NCBI RefSeq assembly: GCF_000226115.1 | Contig: NC_016462.1 | Coordinates: 1,426,001-1,490,000, forward strand | Direction: 5' to 3' | From: Thermothielavioides terrestris NRRL 8126 | Taxonomy: Eukaryota; Ascomycota; Sordariomycetes; Sordariales; Chaetomiaceae | DNA: 64,000 bases | Shown: piece by piece, positions 23,324-35,498 of the stretch | Position numbering within the stretch: the stretch's first letter is position 1 | Layout: each line of letters opens with the position of its first letter | Notes under the pieces: generated by a model | What the model saw: the letters and a program-made list of their open reading frames with translations, nothing else | Database searches by the model: none | What the model was told of the DNA's origin: nothing | Translations under genes and position numbers: made by a program

Positions 23324-23875
23324 GACGACGAAGCGCGGTCTCGAGCCCACACTCTCCTACTCTTTCGAGCCACCATCTCCCAACGACTATACCCCACCTC
23401 ACTCGATTTGCCGACCGCTCTGCTTAGAGAACCACCACACACGACTCAACCTTTCGATATTTCTTTTGTCTTTTGGTCCTCGGGTCTTGTAACAAAAAAA
23501 AGAATCCTTGCATACATCGGAGCACAGCATCATAAAAAAAGTTCTCGGGTCACAAAGGGGTTGGGTTTTCTGCGCTTTTGTCTTGGATATCTCTTAGTTC
23601 TTTTTTTCTCTTGGATCTGGGAACAGGCGTATTTGGCCGGGTTCGCAGCTTGGCTTGGGGCGAGCGATACCGTGTATTACCCAGCAATACACCTCCGGGG
23701 CGGGTTTTGTTATCCCATGCTCCGGGTACTTTGCATACGGACGGATATGGACGGGAATCAGGACATCGGTGTTGGGCAGGGCAAGTGGCAAGCTCAGATT
23801 GCTGGATCCGGGTTTTGGCCTGGGAACTACTGGAATTGGCGTTGAACACAGCTATGAGGGAGCTTGTGCTTTTCG

Positions 23876-23905
23876 GATTGGGACTTTGATGATTGGGACT
23901 TTGAT
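23876..23905 (+). repeat. 15-bp tandem duplication
   Basis: GATTGGGACTTTGAT occurs twice head to tail and is followed by the near-palindrome GATCATGTCATGAT. Confidence 0.85.
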
Positions 23906-26393
23906 GATCATGTCATGATAGGAAATTTTGTGTTGTTTGAACGGAGTTGCAGTGGGAGCGGGGAACCGGCTAAGCTGTCGTCTGTCGACTTGCTCGGGTT
24001 CGCTGCGCACATGGTGGGCAGCTCTGCCAAAGATTGGCAATCATCAATTGAACCGTTTCCAATCCACCAACCGCATCACCCTCGCCCGCAGCGTGCCATA
24101 TTTCCATTTCAGGTTCTCCACGCTCCTGTGTCTCAGGGTCGCAGCGTGCTCCATTACACGTAACCCAGAATCCACTCTGGCCAGTCACCAGTCAGCGAGC
24201 CGTCTCGCTGCACATGCGCTCTCGGAGGGTCCCGCCAGAACAACACAGCGGAGTTGCAGTCCGTCTCCCGCTTCATTGGACCACTTTGCCCAACATCATT
24301 CGACTGCGAGGAAGCTCAGGCAAGATGGCGGACTGCCAGTGCCAGAGTAGCATGTCAATGGGCCTGACAGCTGCCCAATTGGCAGGGGTTCGATCAATTT
24401 TCCTCTCTCATCTCGTGTTTTGGTGGCTCAGGCAGCTCAACGCCGCATGGCGCAACGCTTCCTGTGGGATGTTGAAGCAGAGTTTTCTCCGAACAAACGA
24501 GATCCTCGTCGCAGCGACGGCCAACCAAGGAAAGTGGGCACCTGATGTTCCAGCTTTGGCATCGAAAAAATCCAACTCAAGGGCAAGAGCTGCGCTGCGC
24601 CGTGCGCCGCCGTTACACTTCTCTCTCCTCGGGCTTACAACTGCCTGCCTGCGGCACACTGCTAACTGAGAGGAGGCAAGATGTGCTCTCTCTCCCGGAG
24701 GTGGCCGGATTTGCATCCCATTATCGTGTTGAATTCGGTTGAATCCACTGGCCACTGGCCTGACACAAACAACTCAATGGACGCCCACAGACACTCCCGT
24801 GGCGTGTGAGACCTTTCCTTTCCCGCCAGAAAAAAATTTTCTGAAGTCATTGGCATTGACACATTTTGCACCTCATCTCAAGTGCAATCTGCGCCTTGAC
24901 GCCTGGGCCAGAACGGCGTGTGGAGCCGACCACAACAACGTCATCGCAGAGCATTGACTCCCTTTGCCTCCCATCCCAACTGTGCGCAAGGGAAAATCGA
25001 GCTGGACTATTGGGGAAGGGAGGGTCATGGTCGTCCGGTTGCGGAGTCCTGAGCAGCCTTGCAACATGCTACCCTCGAGAAGACGCCAGCTGTGTCCGAG
25101 TCAACAACTCCGAGAGTGGGCTCCGAGACTTTCCCACCACAACGACAAAGAACGCCAGTGCACGGCAGTCGGGAAACGAAACCGTGATCGGCCTTGCCCT
25201 CTCCCCAGCTCCCCGCTTTTTCTTTACTTTGGTTTTCTTTCATTCTCGTCCCCAGCCAGCTGCAAGCCCCTACTAGCTCCAACGGCCCGAGGAAACAGCA
25301 TCCAAGAGTCTGGGGAAGCGGGATACTTCGCCATCGCCAACTGTACCCGACTAAGCTGGCACCTACCTGCCTCACCCTGGACGACCCGTGTCTGCTAGGA
25401 ACTGCGTAATAGCTAACTACTGCGTTGGCAAGCTTATCAGCGCTGGGGCCGCCAGTCTGGACTGTGGAGTCCAACAGCATAATGCAAGAAAGAAGGCCAG
25501 GCGAAAGTAGGCTACTTTAGGAGAGCGAGAGCGTGAACGGACTGTCAGAGCTTCCTTTCCCCTCGCGAGTTCTTTGTTTCCTCGGCCGCTCCTCTTCTTC
25601 CCGAGAACATGACTGGTGGATTAGATTCCGGAGCCAAACTGCCAGGGTAGACTGTCCCCCCCGGCAGACAAAGGGAAGTTGAGCTCACGACTCCACTTAC
25701 GACATGCTGATCCACCTGGCGGAGGATGGCGAACTTCTCCCTAAAGTCCCGCGAATTCGAAAAGGAACGCCAAAATCGCGGATCTCCAAACCCTCGCATG
25801 ACCACCACAGCTTTGTCACTCCCGCGACAGGGTGGGCGGACAGATGGCAGGGACAGGATGGATCATGGAAGCACTACCACAACACAGCAGACATGAACCG
25901 GATCGAGCTTCCAGGCTGCAACAACCCGACACATCGACCGATCTGTGGGCCTGCTTGCGCGGTACCCACCCACCGGTCTTTGTTGATGCAGGTCCTGCAG
26001 CCGCGAACTGGCGCCAACTGTAACGTCCAGAAAGGCACCGCCGCGCTGCCACAGCGCGATGGCCTTTTTTTCCCCTGTCCAAAGTTCACTTAACCACGAA
26101 ACTATCAACATGCAGACCTACGGTGCAGTGCACAACCTACCGTAGTATATACACAGTAGCTTTTTTCCATTCCACCATGGTCGGTCGGTCTGTCCGTCTG
26201 GTCTGGCGCGAGAAGAAGCTCGGGCTCAGGCATCGCCACCTCATCCAATTAAGGTTATCCATCCAAGCAAGGGCCCCCTGTCGGGCCCGCGGCACGCAAC
26301 ATGCAAGCGCGGCTCGCGGCTCGCGGCTTCGGAGCCGGTCGCTTGCCTGGCCCTGCCTGGCGCCTGCCTCGTCCATTCACAGCGGCCGATGGG

Positions 26394-26429
26394 AACTGCG
26401 TTAACGGAATTGTACACAGTAACGCAGTT
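26394..26429. repeat. 10-bp inverted repeat
   Basis: AACTGCGTTA (26394-26403) and TAACGCAGTT (26420-26429) are perfect reverse complements with a 16-base spacer. Confidence 0.7.
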
Positions 26430-28072
26430 GGGCGCTTTTTTGCTGCGTGTGAATAAAGCCGAGCCGCATGCGACGGTAACTACTGGCACAATGCGAGATG
26501 AAAATACTTTTTATCGTTCGTCAACGCAACGCCGTCCGCGGTCAGTCGAAGTTGCGCAGCAGTTGCCGTTCGTTCCCCCCCTCGTCAGTTCTGGCAAGAG
26601 GTAGCTAGGTTGAGGCTGCGGTGCTCTTGCCAGCTCCCTCTGTTCCCGTCCTTCTTTCAGATACGTTAGGTAATGTACGAGCTGCTCCAAGTTGCTCGGC
26701 GTTGAGCTGGGTATGCCGGTATCTAAATCACAATACTTGTATGTATGGACATGGATTCCTGACGCCCCCTCTCGCTGAAACACTCTGCTGGGCTGTAATC
26801 CAGGTTTGGTCGCTGTCCTTTCATTTCGGAGCGAGTGCACGTAACTAATTAACAGACAGACGACACGGCAACAGGCGGGCCGTCTCTTGAGAACTGCCGA
26901 GGTGTCAATCTCAACAGACACAGTGATGGGCCCGACATCAGCCCATGGGCTTGATTGACGGGCCTGCACATCCCTTTTTGCCTCAACTGCCTACGGTGGT
27001 GTAGATGCCATAAGCATTGCTTGCACCAAGAGGGCTGTGGTACAGCCGCTGCAGGACCTCGAGCCGGAACGGGATGGCGTGCTTTGGAATCTCTTATGTT
27101 TCAACCTTCCACAGCCCTCCACCATCCCAACCGCCCCGAGATCGGCCGCTCCGGCTGGCGCCAGTGGCTGGCTGGACTGGTGATGATCAAACAATGCGCG
27201 GTGCGGCTCTGACGTTACTAAAAGTGGATATTGTTCTGAGGCGTCCTTTGTCTGGCGGAACCAGCGATGATGGCATCAAATTCCAGAGGAAAAAAAACAC
27301 AATGTGGCTTGATCGTGTTGGGCGTCTCGTATGTCTTGGTTGTGTCCGGGACAAGTCGGATCAGGGGTTCAAAAAAAGTGGGAGAGGACGTTGAGTTGCC
27401 GGTATCTTCCGTTGGCCCTGGCTTATCTGCAAGCTTTTTCTCTCTCGCGGCTATGCAAGCTGATCTGGTCATCCCGAAATTACGGAGGAGTTACGACCCA
27501 GCTCTGTTCCAAAGGTGCTCATCAAGGTCCCCAATTCCACACATTGCCTCACAGTTGGTGTTGACTCACCCTTCTGCCAGCTGCTTCCGGGCAAGTTGCA
27601 AGGGAACGCCGCCGAGTTAGCGGATTAACTATCGAACTTGCAAGGGTTTGACGGCGATCCCGCGGAAGGGTGGGACCCGTTCTGAAAGGCCCCACCGTAT
27701 TCCGCAGTGTATGGCATCATCAAACCGCCAAAAGTGGGCTCATCAAGTCAAGGAGCTTCCCGTGATCCACGCTCGTCGGCTGGCCAGAACTGGATATTGG
27801 GGCATAACACAATCTTGGGCCGTTCCAAGCAATTGGCAGATGCTTAGTCGGCAGTGCGACGGCCATAATGGAACCTAATTGGGATTGTTGCCGTCTTCAT
27901 GCGAGATGCTTTCATTTACAATGCCCCCCTGGTTTGTTTGTTAGTTTGGTACTTACGGTGGGTCACAACAAGGGTTTGAAAGCCAATCAACAGTGGATTA
28001 CAAAAACTGTACAGTACTTAATCTTCCATAGAAAAACAGAAGCCCAACAGGTCAATCTCAGTACCCCGTGTA

Positions 28073-28087
28073 CCCCCCCCCCCCCCC
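28073..28087 (+). repeat. C15 homopolymer
   Basis: Fifteen consecutive C residues about 50 bases left of the MITE. Such tracts are unstable in sequencing and replication. Confidence 0.85.
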
Positions 28088-28135
28088 GATTCTCAATCAC
28101 CTGCGCTAGCCGACTTGGCATGGAATGAACCAACC

Positions 28136-28144
28136 GCAACAGAT
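28136..28144 (+). repeat. left target-site duplication of the MITE
   Basis: GCAACAGAT, identical to the 9 bases that flank the right end of the element at 28662-28670. Confidence 0.85.
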
Positions 28145-28661
28145 CGACCCCATTAGAAAAACAACCCTTTTCATTAGAAAAACAACCCCTTCTAGGCGGT
28201 CTGTGCGTCCCCCACCAAAATCTTGCAACGCGCATCGCTACTGGTCAACTAGCTGAATGTCCCTACAGCATAATCTACAGCGCCTCTTATCGATAAAAAA
28301 ATCCACGTGACCAGCAACCCACTCTTGACAGGGAAGGCGGTCAAGGCAGGCAATATTCCAGTGCTTCCGACAATTTTTCTTTCAGCTTTGCACCCAATTC
28401 TATACCCTCTCGTAGAGCAGCACTCCTAGCAGTCATCCTTGGAGTTACAGTTTCCTATCAAATCTGCATTTCCAGTTCCGAACATTAGCAGTATCGTCGA
28501 TTTTCAGTGATTCCTATAGCGACATTGAGCTTAGCTGCAAGGTGATGCGCGTTGTAAGATTTTGGTGGATAATGCACGTTGCGAGATTTTGGTGGGTGAC
28601 GCACAGACCGCCCAGAGGGGTTGTTTTTCTAATGAAAAGGGTTGTTTTTCTAATGGGGTCG
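28145..28661. mobile_element. 517-bp MITE, probably Mutator-like
   Basis: The element has long terminal inverted repeats: 28145-28235 pairs with 28572-28661 with only a handful of mismatches over about 90 bases. Both ends begin CGACCCCATTA. Each terminal repeat carries two direct copies of CATTAGAAAAACAACCC (28151-28167 and 28172-28188 on the left). A further motif, CCACCAAAATCTTGCAACG, is present once on the left and twice on the right, so the right arm has an extra 27-base unit at 28545-28571. The flanks are a perfect 9-bp duplication, GCAACAGAT. A 9-bp duplication with long terminal repeats fits Mutator-like elements better than Tc1/mariner (TA) or hAT (8 bp). The inner 310 bases have no coding frame, so this is a non-autonomous copy. 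The clean duplication and similar arms suggest a fairly recent insertion. Confidence 0.85.
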
Positions 28662-28670
28662 GCAACAGAT
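28662..28670 (+). repeat. right target-site duplication of the MITE
   Basis: GCAACAGAT, identical to 28136-28144. Confidence 0.85.
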
Positions 28671-31456
28671 AGTCAGAGGGCACTGCATTCCACGCCTACA
28701 AAATAGCTTCGAATCTACAGAATGGGGCCTGTTTATAGCTGAACTGCCCACCTGGCTGATTTGGCTGATTTCGCTGATTTGGCTGCCCTGGCCGATCTTG
28801 AAGGATTTAATGGTTTTGATGGTGGTGATGCTTTTCTTGATGGTTTGGTGGAATGCAGTGCCAGAGCCAGGAACCGAACAGGTGGGTAAAAACCTGGAAG
28901 GCCGATTTTTGGTTGGCTGCAGGGCCCTGTCAAAAAGTGGGGCGAAGAACCAAACTAACAAACAAACCAGGGTTGTACTGTATCTCAGAACCAATGAGCT
29001 GCCAGTTCCGAGCGTGTGTCATCGCTGGCAGCGGGGCGTTTCGAGAACCCTGTGGCTTGGAATGTTATGTAAGCAGATATATGCCGCTGATTGGGCCACC
29101 GGGGTGTTCCTTCCCGTGCCGTGGCTTTGTGTAACTATCGGATGATTGTTGGCGTGATTTCCGTCAGATCAGATTCAGCCCTGCCAGTGGCCAGGCTATC
29201 GCCAGCTAACAATATCCCGCCAGAAACTCGGCGTGGCAGCAATAACATTGTTTGCTGCGAAGGTTCTATCCCCTTTGACACTACAGTCCGGCTCTGCCCA
29301 GCATGATGCCGGCCTGCCCGGTTGTTTGGGAGATGGGCGCAAAACCCACAAAACCGAACCAATTGATTGAGAGCGGCGCAGCCACGCGATCAAAATAAAA
29401 AAAATTTTTCCCCTCGAACGTTTCGTCAGCGTCCTCACTCGCCCAAAACAGATTGCGTTGCAGATATCTGGGATTGGCTCCTCACCCGGCCAGTCCCCGT
29501 TCAGCTGCCGAAGCTGCCGTCACCGTGATGGGACGGGTGTGTTTATGCCGGTGGCCGGTGCTGGGCCGCGCACGCCAGGCTTGGCGGGTGTCGCTTCCGG
29601 GTTCCTGATCGACGTGGATCCGAGATCCGCCGGGCATCGCCGCCTTCTGGAAAACTGTGACAGTGATGCGACCCAAGGATCCACCCCAGCTCCCAAACAG
29701 CTGTGGCGCTCTGCCCAAGCTGCAAGCTTCTCGGCTGTTGATGCTGTTTGCTGACTCTTAGTGGAGGCGCAGCTCTGGCAAGCTTGCAAGCTGGCAAGCT
29801 GGAGCTCATACCGGGCGAAGATGGATGGGTCTGAGCATGTTTTGGTGCGCGGCCGCTCCACTTGCACACCTGGATCGAAACATGGCATTGGCTGGTTGAA
29901 ACGAGTTCCGGTTTATTTATGCTGGCCAACGTGTCAGCCGCTCAACCACTGCGCTGCGTCGCCCAGTGAATTTTCTCACACGGCCGCTCCTGCGCAGTGC
30001 GACTTGGCGAAGCTGCAGAGAAGCCCGAAGAACTCCACGGGCGGGCAGCGGGCCGGCACCTTGTTGGTCAGCCGATCCGGTCGGTTCCACCCTGACCGGC
30101 CAGTCGTCGGGGAAGCAGGCGGGGACAGGTCCTGTAGCACTCGGACGACCTCTCAATGACCTCCTCTTTGGTACCCACCGACAGCCGTTCCGCCCGTCCT
30201 CCGCCGTATTTGGGAGCCTCCGACCTGGGACCGGGCTGCCTGAGCCGGTGAGCTTGTGGAGGCTGCAGGAGGCTTCGGGCTCAGGCAGCTATAGCTGGTC
30301 CAGAAGGGTTGCTCTCCAGCCGATCGGGCAAAAATGCACTCCACCTCTTTTACACTTGCCCGTCTGGTCGATTCTCACGTATTGAATTCCCGGCAATGCC
30401 CGAACAGGGAGGTTTGCCATCTGGGACGCGCCCCGAGCAGCCTTTCGGAAGCGGCCCGAGTGGCAACCCGACTTCGTCCGTTGCCGCTCCCGGACCCGGC
30501 AAACGCAGCAGAGTGGAGGCTCGTCTCACCAAGGCTTGTGTCTCTCTACCGCGCGATCGATTCCTACAATAACCGGTTCTCCACCTTGTGTGCCCAAGGT
30601 GAAGCCAATGTTTTGGATGCATTCGGCTTCAACCAGGAATGGACAGCCCGAATCAGGCAAGCTCCGAGCTGCCTTAATGCAGTTTGGGGGTGTGAGCGGA
30701 CGAAACTAGACAGTGCAGAGCACTCATGTGCACTGCGTATGTGAGGCAGTTGCGAGAGGCACCCATATCCACTCCGTTCGGGATCAAGAATTGGTCGATG
30801 CCTGTCCGTGGAAGATGAAACAGCTTGCTTACCTAGTATAGACACTTGCACAGTACACTGCGCAATACTGTGGTAGAGACTTGCTCCCTTGCGTCCGCTA
30901 TCGTTTCTGCCGCTTCAAGGAGGACCCTTGTCGCTATCAAATTCCTCTGCCTTGTCAGACGTGCACTCGCATTCCTCGCGTCCGCCAGGATTGTCATTCG
31001 ACCGGTCAATCGACCGTGATGTCTGACTTGCTCACCTTCCAAACCCTCTTTTCAGGGTCAACCCGGCGAGGCCAGCAGGAATGCCGGACCCTTTAATTTC
31101 CTTAATCGAGGACTCTCACTCCCTCTCTCCACCGCTGCTTGCCAGCTATCACGGGACCATGGGCTGCTGTGGCTCTGTCCGTTGCCGTCGCCAGCCGTTT
31201 CCTGTGCAACGGAACGCCGGCTTGCGGGTGGTTCGGAGAGCCTTGTCTTGCCGTGTACATACATAACTAACGTCGTCGTGTAACATACAATGCGAGGCCG
31301 AGGGCGATCCCAACTCTGGCGAAGAGGGTATCAGCATTCCCCGTTGACGCCCCGCCACCCAGCAAAAACTTAACACAGTACAGTTACACGCAGGAGGCAG
31401 ATGATCGTTTGTTCATTGGTTCGTTCCTAAGTGCGTGAGAGGGCGAGCCGACCCGG

Positions 31457-31488
31457 AAAATAAATAAATAAATAAATAAATAAATAAA
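31457..31488 (+). repeat. (AAAT)n microsatellite
   Basis: About eight uninterrupted copies of a 4-base AAAT unit. Confidence 0.9.
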
Positions 31489-33734
31489 CATTAGTGCCGC
31501 GGCGCATAACCAGTTAGACAAGATTCCGTGAAACAAACAAACAACCCCTCTTCTTCCCGGAGTTGTGGATTGTGGGGTCCCGACGGGCGAGCTCGTGAAC
31601 CTGTTCTCGGACTGGCTGGCTGGCTAGCTTGGATGGCTGGTAGGCAGCGGGCGGCGGTGGACGTGTGCGACGCCCCAATATCCAGCGCAATGCGAATGAA
31701 CGGTGGGCCGGCGTTTTCCGACTGGCTGGGACATGGGCGGCAGCTGGCTGGGCCGCTGGGAATGTTTTGGACCTTCGGATGGGGTACGTGTCGTTGCGCC
31801 TTTGCAACGGTGGAGGGGTCTGTGATTGGAGCGGAGAGAAGAGACCAGTGTCGGGTTCTTCTCTCTGGTGTGGGTTGTTTGGGCGGTGCGCGGCCGGTCC
31901 GCTCCGAGTGGGCGAGGCATGCGGTGTTTGGTATGTTCACGAATGTGGCGTTGTCATAACGTTAGGGCGTGGTAAAAGAGGATCGAAGCCGTTCTTGCTT
32001 CACCTCGGGGGTGTCGACGCGGTGGCTAGAAGGACGCCCTTTCTTTGGGCGGGTCTTTTGCGTTATGCAGCTTCTTCCGACTAAACTGCGGTCTGTTTGA
32101 TTGTTATTGAAAACCCTTGGCAGTCAAAGGATCTACAGGGACAGTCGGGCGAACACAGGCTCGGCTGCCACAGGGACGCAACTGGGGCGTCCCTCGAAGT
32201 CAACAGGTGAAGGAATCAGAGTCCGCGATTGGATGGTCCTGGGATTTCTTGACTGTGCCATACTAGACACTAGTAATCAGGCTCGAGTGGCGTCTGTCTC
32301 TGGCATCCTGCCGTTGTCGATGGACGGATTGGTTGCCGCCGCCAATGCCGCCAGGGGTGCACTCCGCGATGAGCTTCCGGACGGCCACGTCTTCGTCTCG
32401 CCGGTTGCAGCGTCGGCGGAAGTGGAGTACCAGCGGGATTGGACCTGGCAACGGAAGTGTTGTCCACCAGCGCCGCCTGTCGTTTCAGCTTTATCCACCA
32501 GTCCCCACGTAGGCTTATGCATCGAGGACTTTGGGGTCCCATCGTCATACACTAGATACGCATGACAAGGATGAGTGAGGTGGATTCCATACCAAGTACG
32601 AGACAGACACACAGAGGTCCTTCCGTTCAAAATATCAGCTAGCGTGATACATAGGCTCAACAATAAACATGGCGCAATCCGCTGGCAAGAGCGGAGCGGG
32701 ACAGATCCCGGTTCGTCCGTGGTCGGGCCAATCGTTGCAGCGGGCCGGTGCTGGACCTCTGAGCTGGTGACTTGTCAGCTGATGGAATGCTTCGAGGTCG
32801 AGGTCGTGGCTTGCCCAAGTCGGGCAAGCTGACGACAGTGCAGCCCAGCGTGTGTGGGACCGGGTTGTCGGGCACAGATCCGCTGGCGTCAGAGGTGCTC
32901 GAGGAGTATTCCACCCCTCTTCCTGGCTTTCGTTGCTTCGGTGCGGCACATTCACTCAGTGCTGGGCTGCGCTGCGGAAGCTAGGCCTTGGGGGGAAGTG
33001 GTGGGCTTGTCTTCTGGCCCCGAATGATCGTTGGATGTAGGAGTAAGTTCTTGAGGATAGGAGCCCCTGTAGCAGCAGAGGAATTCAAGTGGCCTCGAGC
33101 AGCTGATGTTGAGCACGTCGAGTGTTGCTGTGCACGGTGCAGCGTGCAGCGCAACTAAGACATCAATGGTGGGATCGACTCGGTGACGGAAGGATAAGGG
33201 CATTTCAACTGTGACGGTGAAGCATGTCCCATTCGTCTGGACTCGGAGCAATGGGGATGGGGTACAATTCGGTGCTCAAGAACGCTGTTGGTTTTTCTTT
33301 CCCGCCCAGACTCCCTTGCTGTCAGCCTGTCAATTGAACTGAATTCTCAGTTGCTTGATGGAAAACTGCCTGCTGTTTGCGCATCTCTGTGTTGGGGGTG
33401 GCGCATGTGCTCTGGATTGATCTTACAGTTGAATGTAGGAGGGACTGCCATATCCCGGAACTGTTCTGAATGGGACTTGCCCTCACGCTTCTTGCTTCCT
33501 ACTTGTGATCATGTAAATATAGGGATAGAGTAAACAACCATTTGTCCCCGACAGTCATCCCAATCTCCCTCCATAAGCCCCCGAGCCATTTGACAAGTCC
33601 GTGCGACTGTGCGGGAACGGTTCTGGTACTGAAAGACCCCAGCGATTGTATGACAGCACTCTAGATTGGTCTGGCGTTGACGAACGTCCAGGCAGTCAGT
33701 CTATTTTCCCTCTGTTCACCCATGATTCTCCACT

Positions 33735-34926
33735 TCCGCTCAAATGCCGATGACGCGAGGGATTAGACTCGACCAGAGCGTTTTGCTGCTCTGGCAGGAG
33801 CTGATAGATCTGGTACATCACATCCTGGCGGTCCGTGAAAAGCAAGTGGCGTCTAGGTCAACACTAAGTTTGGCGGCGGCGTCCGGTCTGCGCCGATCAA
33901 CAGCACGACGCCGCCTAAGATGCGCTCCCCGGCTCAGTAATCGCCCACCATGTCGGCGACGTGTCGAAGATACCGGTCGTGGTCTACGTACCGTTTGTGG
34001 TGGAAGAGGGTGGGAAGCAGGACGTCCGGATGCAACTTTTCAGAGTTGGACTCGGGCGGCGCCCAGTCGGTGACGCCCGTCGTCGTTGTGCTCGCTGGTG
34101 TCGAGCTGAATTAGAATGGCAGCAACCTGATGAACCACAGTGGCAACCATGAAAACCAGGCGGGTCTTGTATCCTCTGGAATCGCGGGCCGCAAGATCGG
34201 CACTCATTGGGCAGCTAGTGTCGGAATTAGATCGACAGAAAAAGTAGACGAGACGGCTTTATGGATTTGCTCGCTTCTTCTCCCCTTGGAGTCAAATGAC
34301 AGAATTTTTGACCTGAATCCATCACGCAACCCCCTCACACCTGTCCAGCATGCCTGGGCATAGCTCCTCGTGGGCATGGTCCATGGGATTGCCGCTGTAA
34401 GGCGGGACGCGTGAGTAGTATGCAACGTTGGAAATCGGAAGGCCTTGGGTAATCTGTCTGTACGTGATTTCTGCAAGTTTGGTGGAGAGGATCCCGGTAA
34501 TGGTGCGGACTAGCAGCTCGCGATGCTCTCTATCAAGGTCGATGAACAGCAGAACCATCCTTCTCGGCAGACTACATTGCAGTCAATGAAGCTGTAAACT
34601 GCCCCGACATGATTGCCAACTCTGATTTCTCAATGATCTCAACGCGACTTAGTTACGCGGCGAAGTCAAATACCGGTACGAGATCCGAACAAAGGTCAGG
34701 AATTAACTAGAAAGCCCGAACTCACCAAGGTAATCAACGGGGCGACTGAAGAGTTATACACCTCTAGCCACTGGTCTTGCTCTGTCAATGAAGTCGATCA
34801 AACGAATGAAGTGTAAACAGACCTCGAGGCCGCCAGTCCACTTCCAAGACCTTGGACTGAGCAGGTCATCCACGACGCCCTCGCCGCTCGTGAGCCACCA
34901 AGCCGCTACACCAAGTCCTGACGAAC
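33735..34926 (-). pseudogene. decayed protein-coding gene, family not recognised
   Basis: Reading the minus strand gives protein-like segments in successive frames that are interrupted. The first runs from about 34926 (GVAAWWLTSGEGVVDDLLSP) to a splice-donor-like GGTGAGT near 34727, with one in-frame TAA. The second begins MVLLFIDLDREHRELLVR at 34558 and runs to about 34325. After a frame change a third (DGFRSKILSFDSKGRRSEQ) meets stops near 34200 and 34110. A fourth (HPDVLLPTLFHHKRYVDHD) ends at a TGA near 33950. The last (QDVMYQIYQLLPEQQNALVE) reaches about 33740. At least two of the stops differ by one transition from a plausible sense codon (CAA to TAA, TGG to TGA), as repeat-induced or ordinary decay would give. 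I do not recognise the family. It could instead be a gene with several unrecognised introns. Confidence 0.45.
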
Positions 34927-35168
34927 CATAATGAAAATTATCACTAGTTGGGTCTACCTAGAGAATTGTTGAGGCTGGATCGGCATCCAGATTATGGATT
35001 CCTTTAAACATAGCCTCTATTTACTTCTAATTCTGGCTACGCTATTGACTGCTAGGTGTCAGCAACCATACAGTTAGACAACCTGGACTGATGAGATCGA
35101 ATCAGGCCAGTCACTTCCTGAGATTTTTCAACTTCCTTTTCCCCTTCTTCTCCTGTGTTTCTTTCATA

Positions 35169-35170
<2 letters not shown>

Positions 35171-35216
<46 letters not shown>
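35171..35216 (+). repeat. T46 homopolymer
   Basis: Forty-six consecutive T residues inside a T-rich stretch, about 280 bases before the EEP-family start codon. Confidence 0.9.
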
Positions 35217-35218
<2 letters not shown>

Positions 35219-35498
35219 TTTTTCTTCTTTTCTCGTAATCAAATCAGTCTTCCTACATCTCACGACTTTCATGTTCACTTCTCGAACATTTGACTTCCAC
35301 CACCAGCATCTACCATGATCCGCGTCCACAATTCTCAACTGCCTAGCCACGTGGCCAATGGGCTCCATCCGCTTATTGTCCGGCAACTCACGTCGCTTGT
35401 TAGAATGCATCCCACTCGCGATTGTCTCCATTCCAGCATCCACCGGAACCTTGCCAACCGTGCTTGGAATCTTATTCTGACCGTCAGCCTAGGATTAC

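Larger units (their letters stand above)
23324..35498. other. 12.2-kb gene-poor region downstream of ecl1
   Basis: No intact gene is supported. The region holds the ecl1 3' UTR, a small tandem repeat near 23.88 kb, a MITE at 28145-28661, an (AAAT)n microsatellite near 31.46 kb, a decayed gene at about 33.7-34.9 kb and a T46 tract at 35.17 kb. Between these I see only short overlapping frames on both strands without recognisable domains. The last 200 bases probably form the leader of the EEP-family gene. Confidence 0.6.

Noticed and set aside
31457..31488. Short direct repeats considered as a CRISPR-like array
   Set aside because: It is a simple 4-base microsatellite without spacers, in a eukaryotic sequence.
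32270..32560. GC-rich frame reading AANAARGALRDELPDGHV
   Set aside because: Both strands are open here and no start, splice site or domain was found. Chance cannot be excluded.
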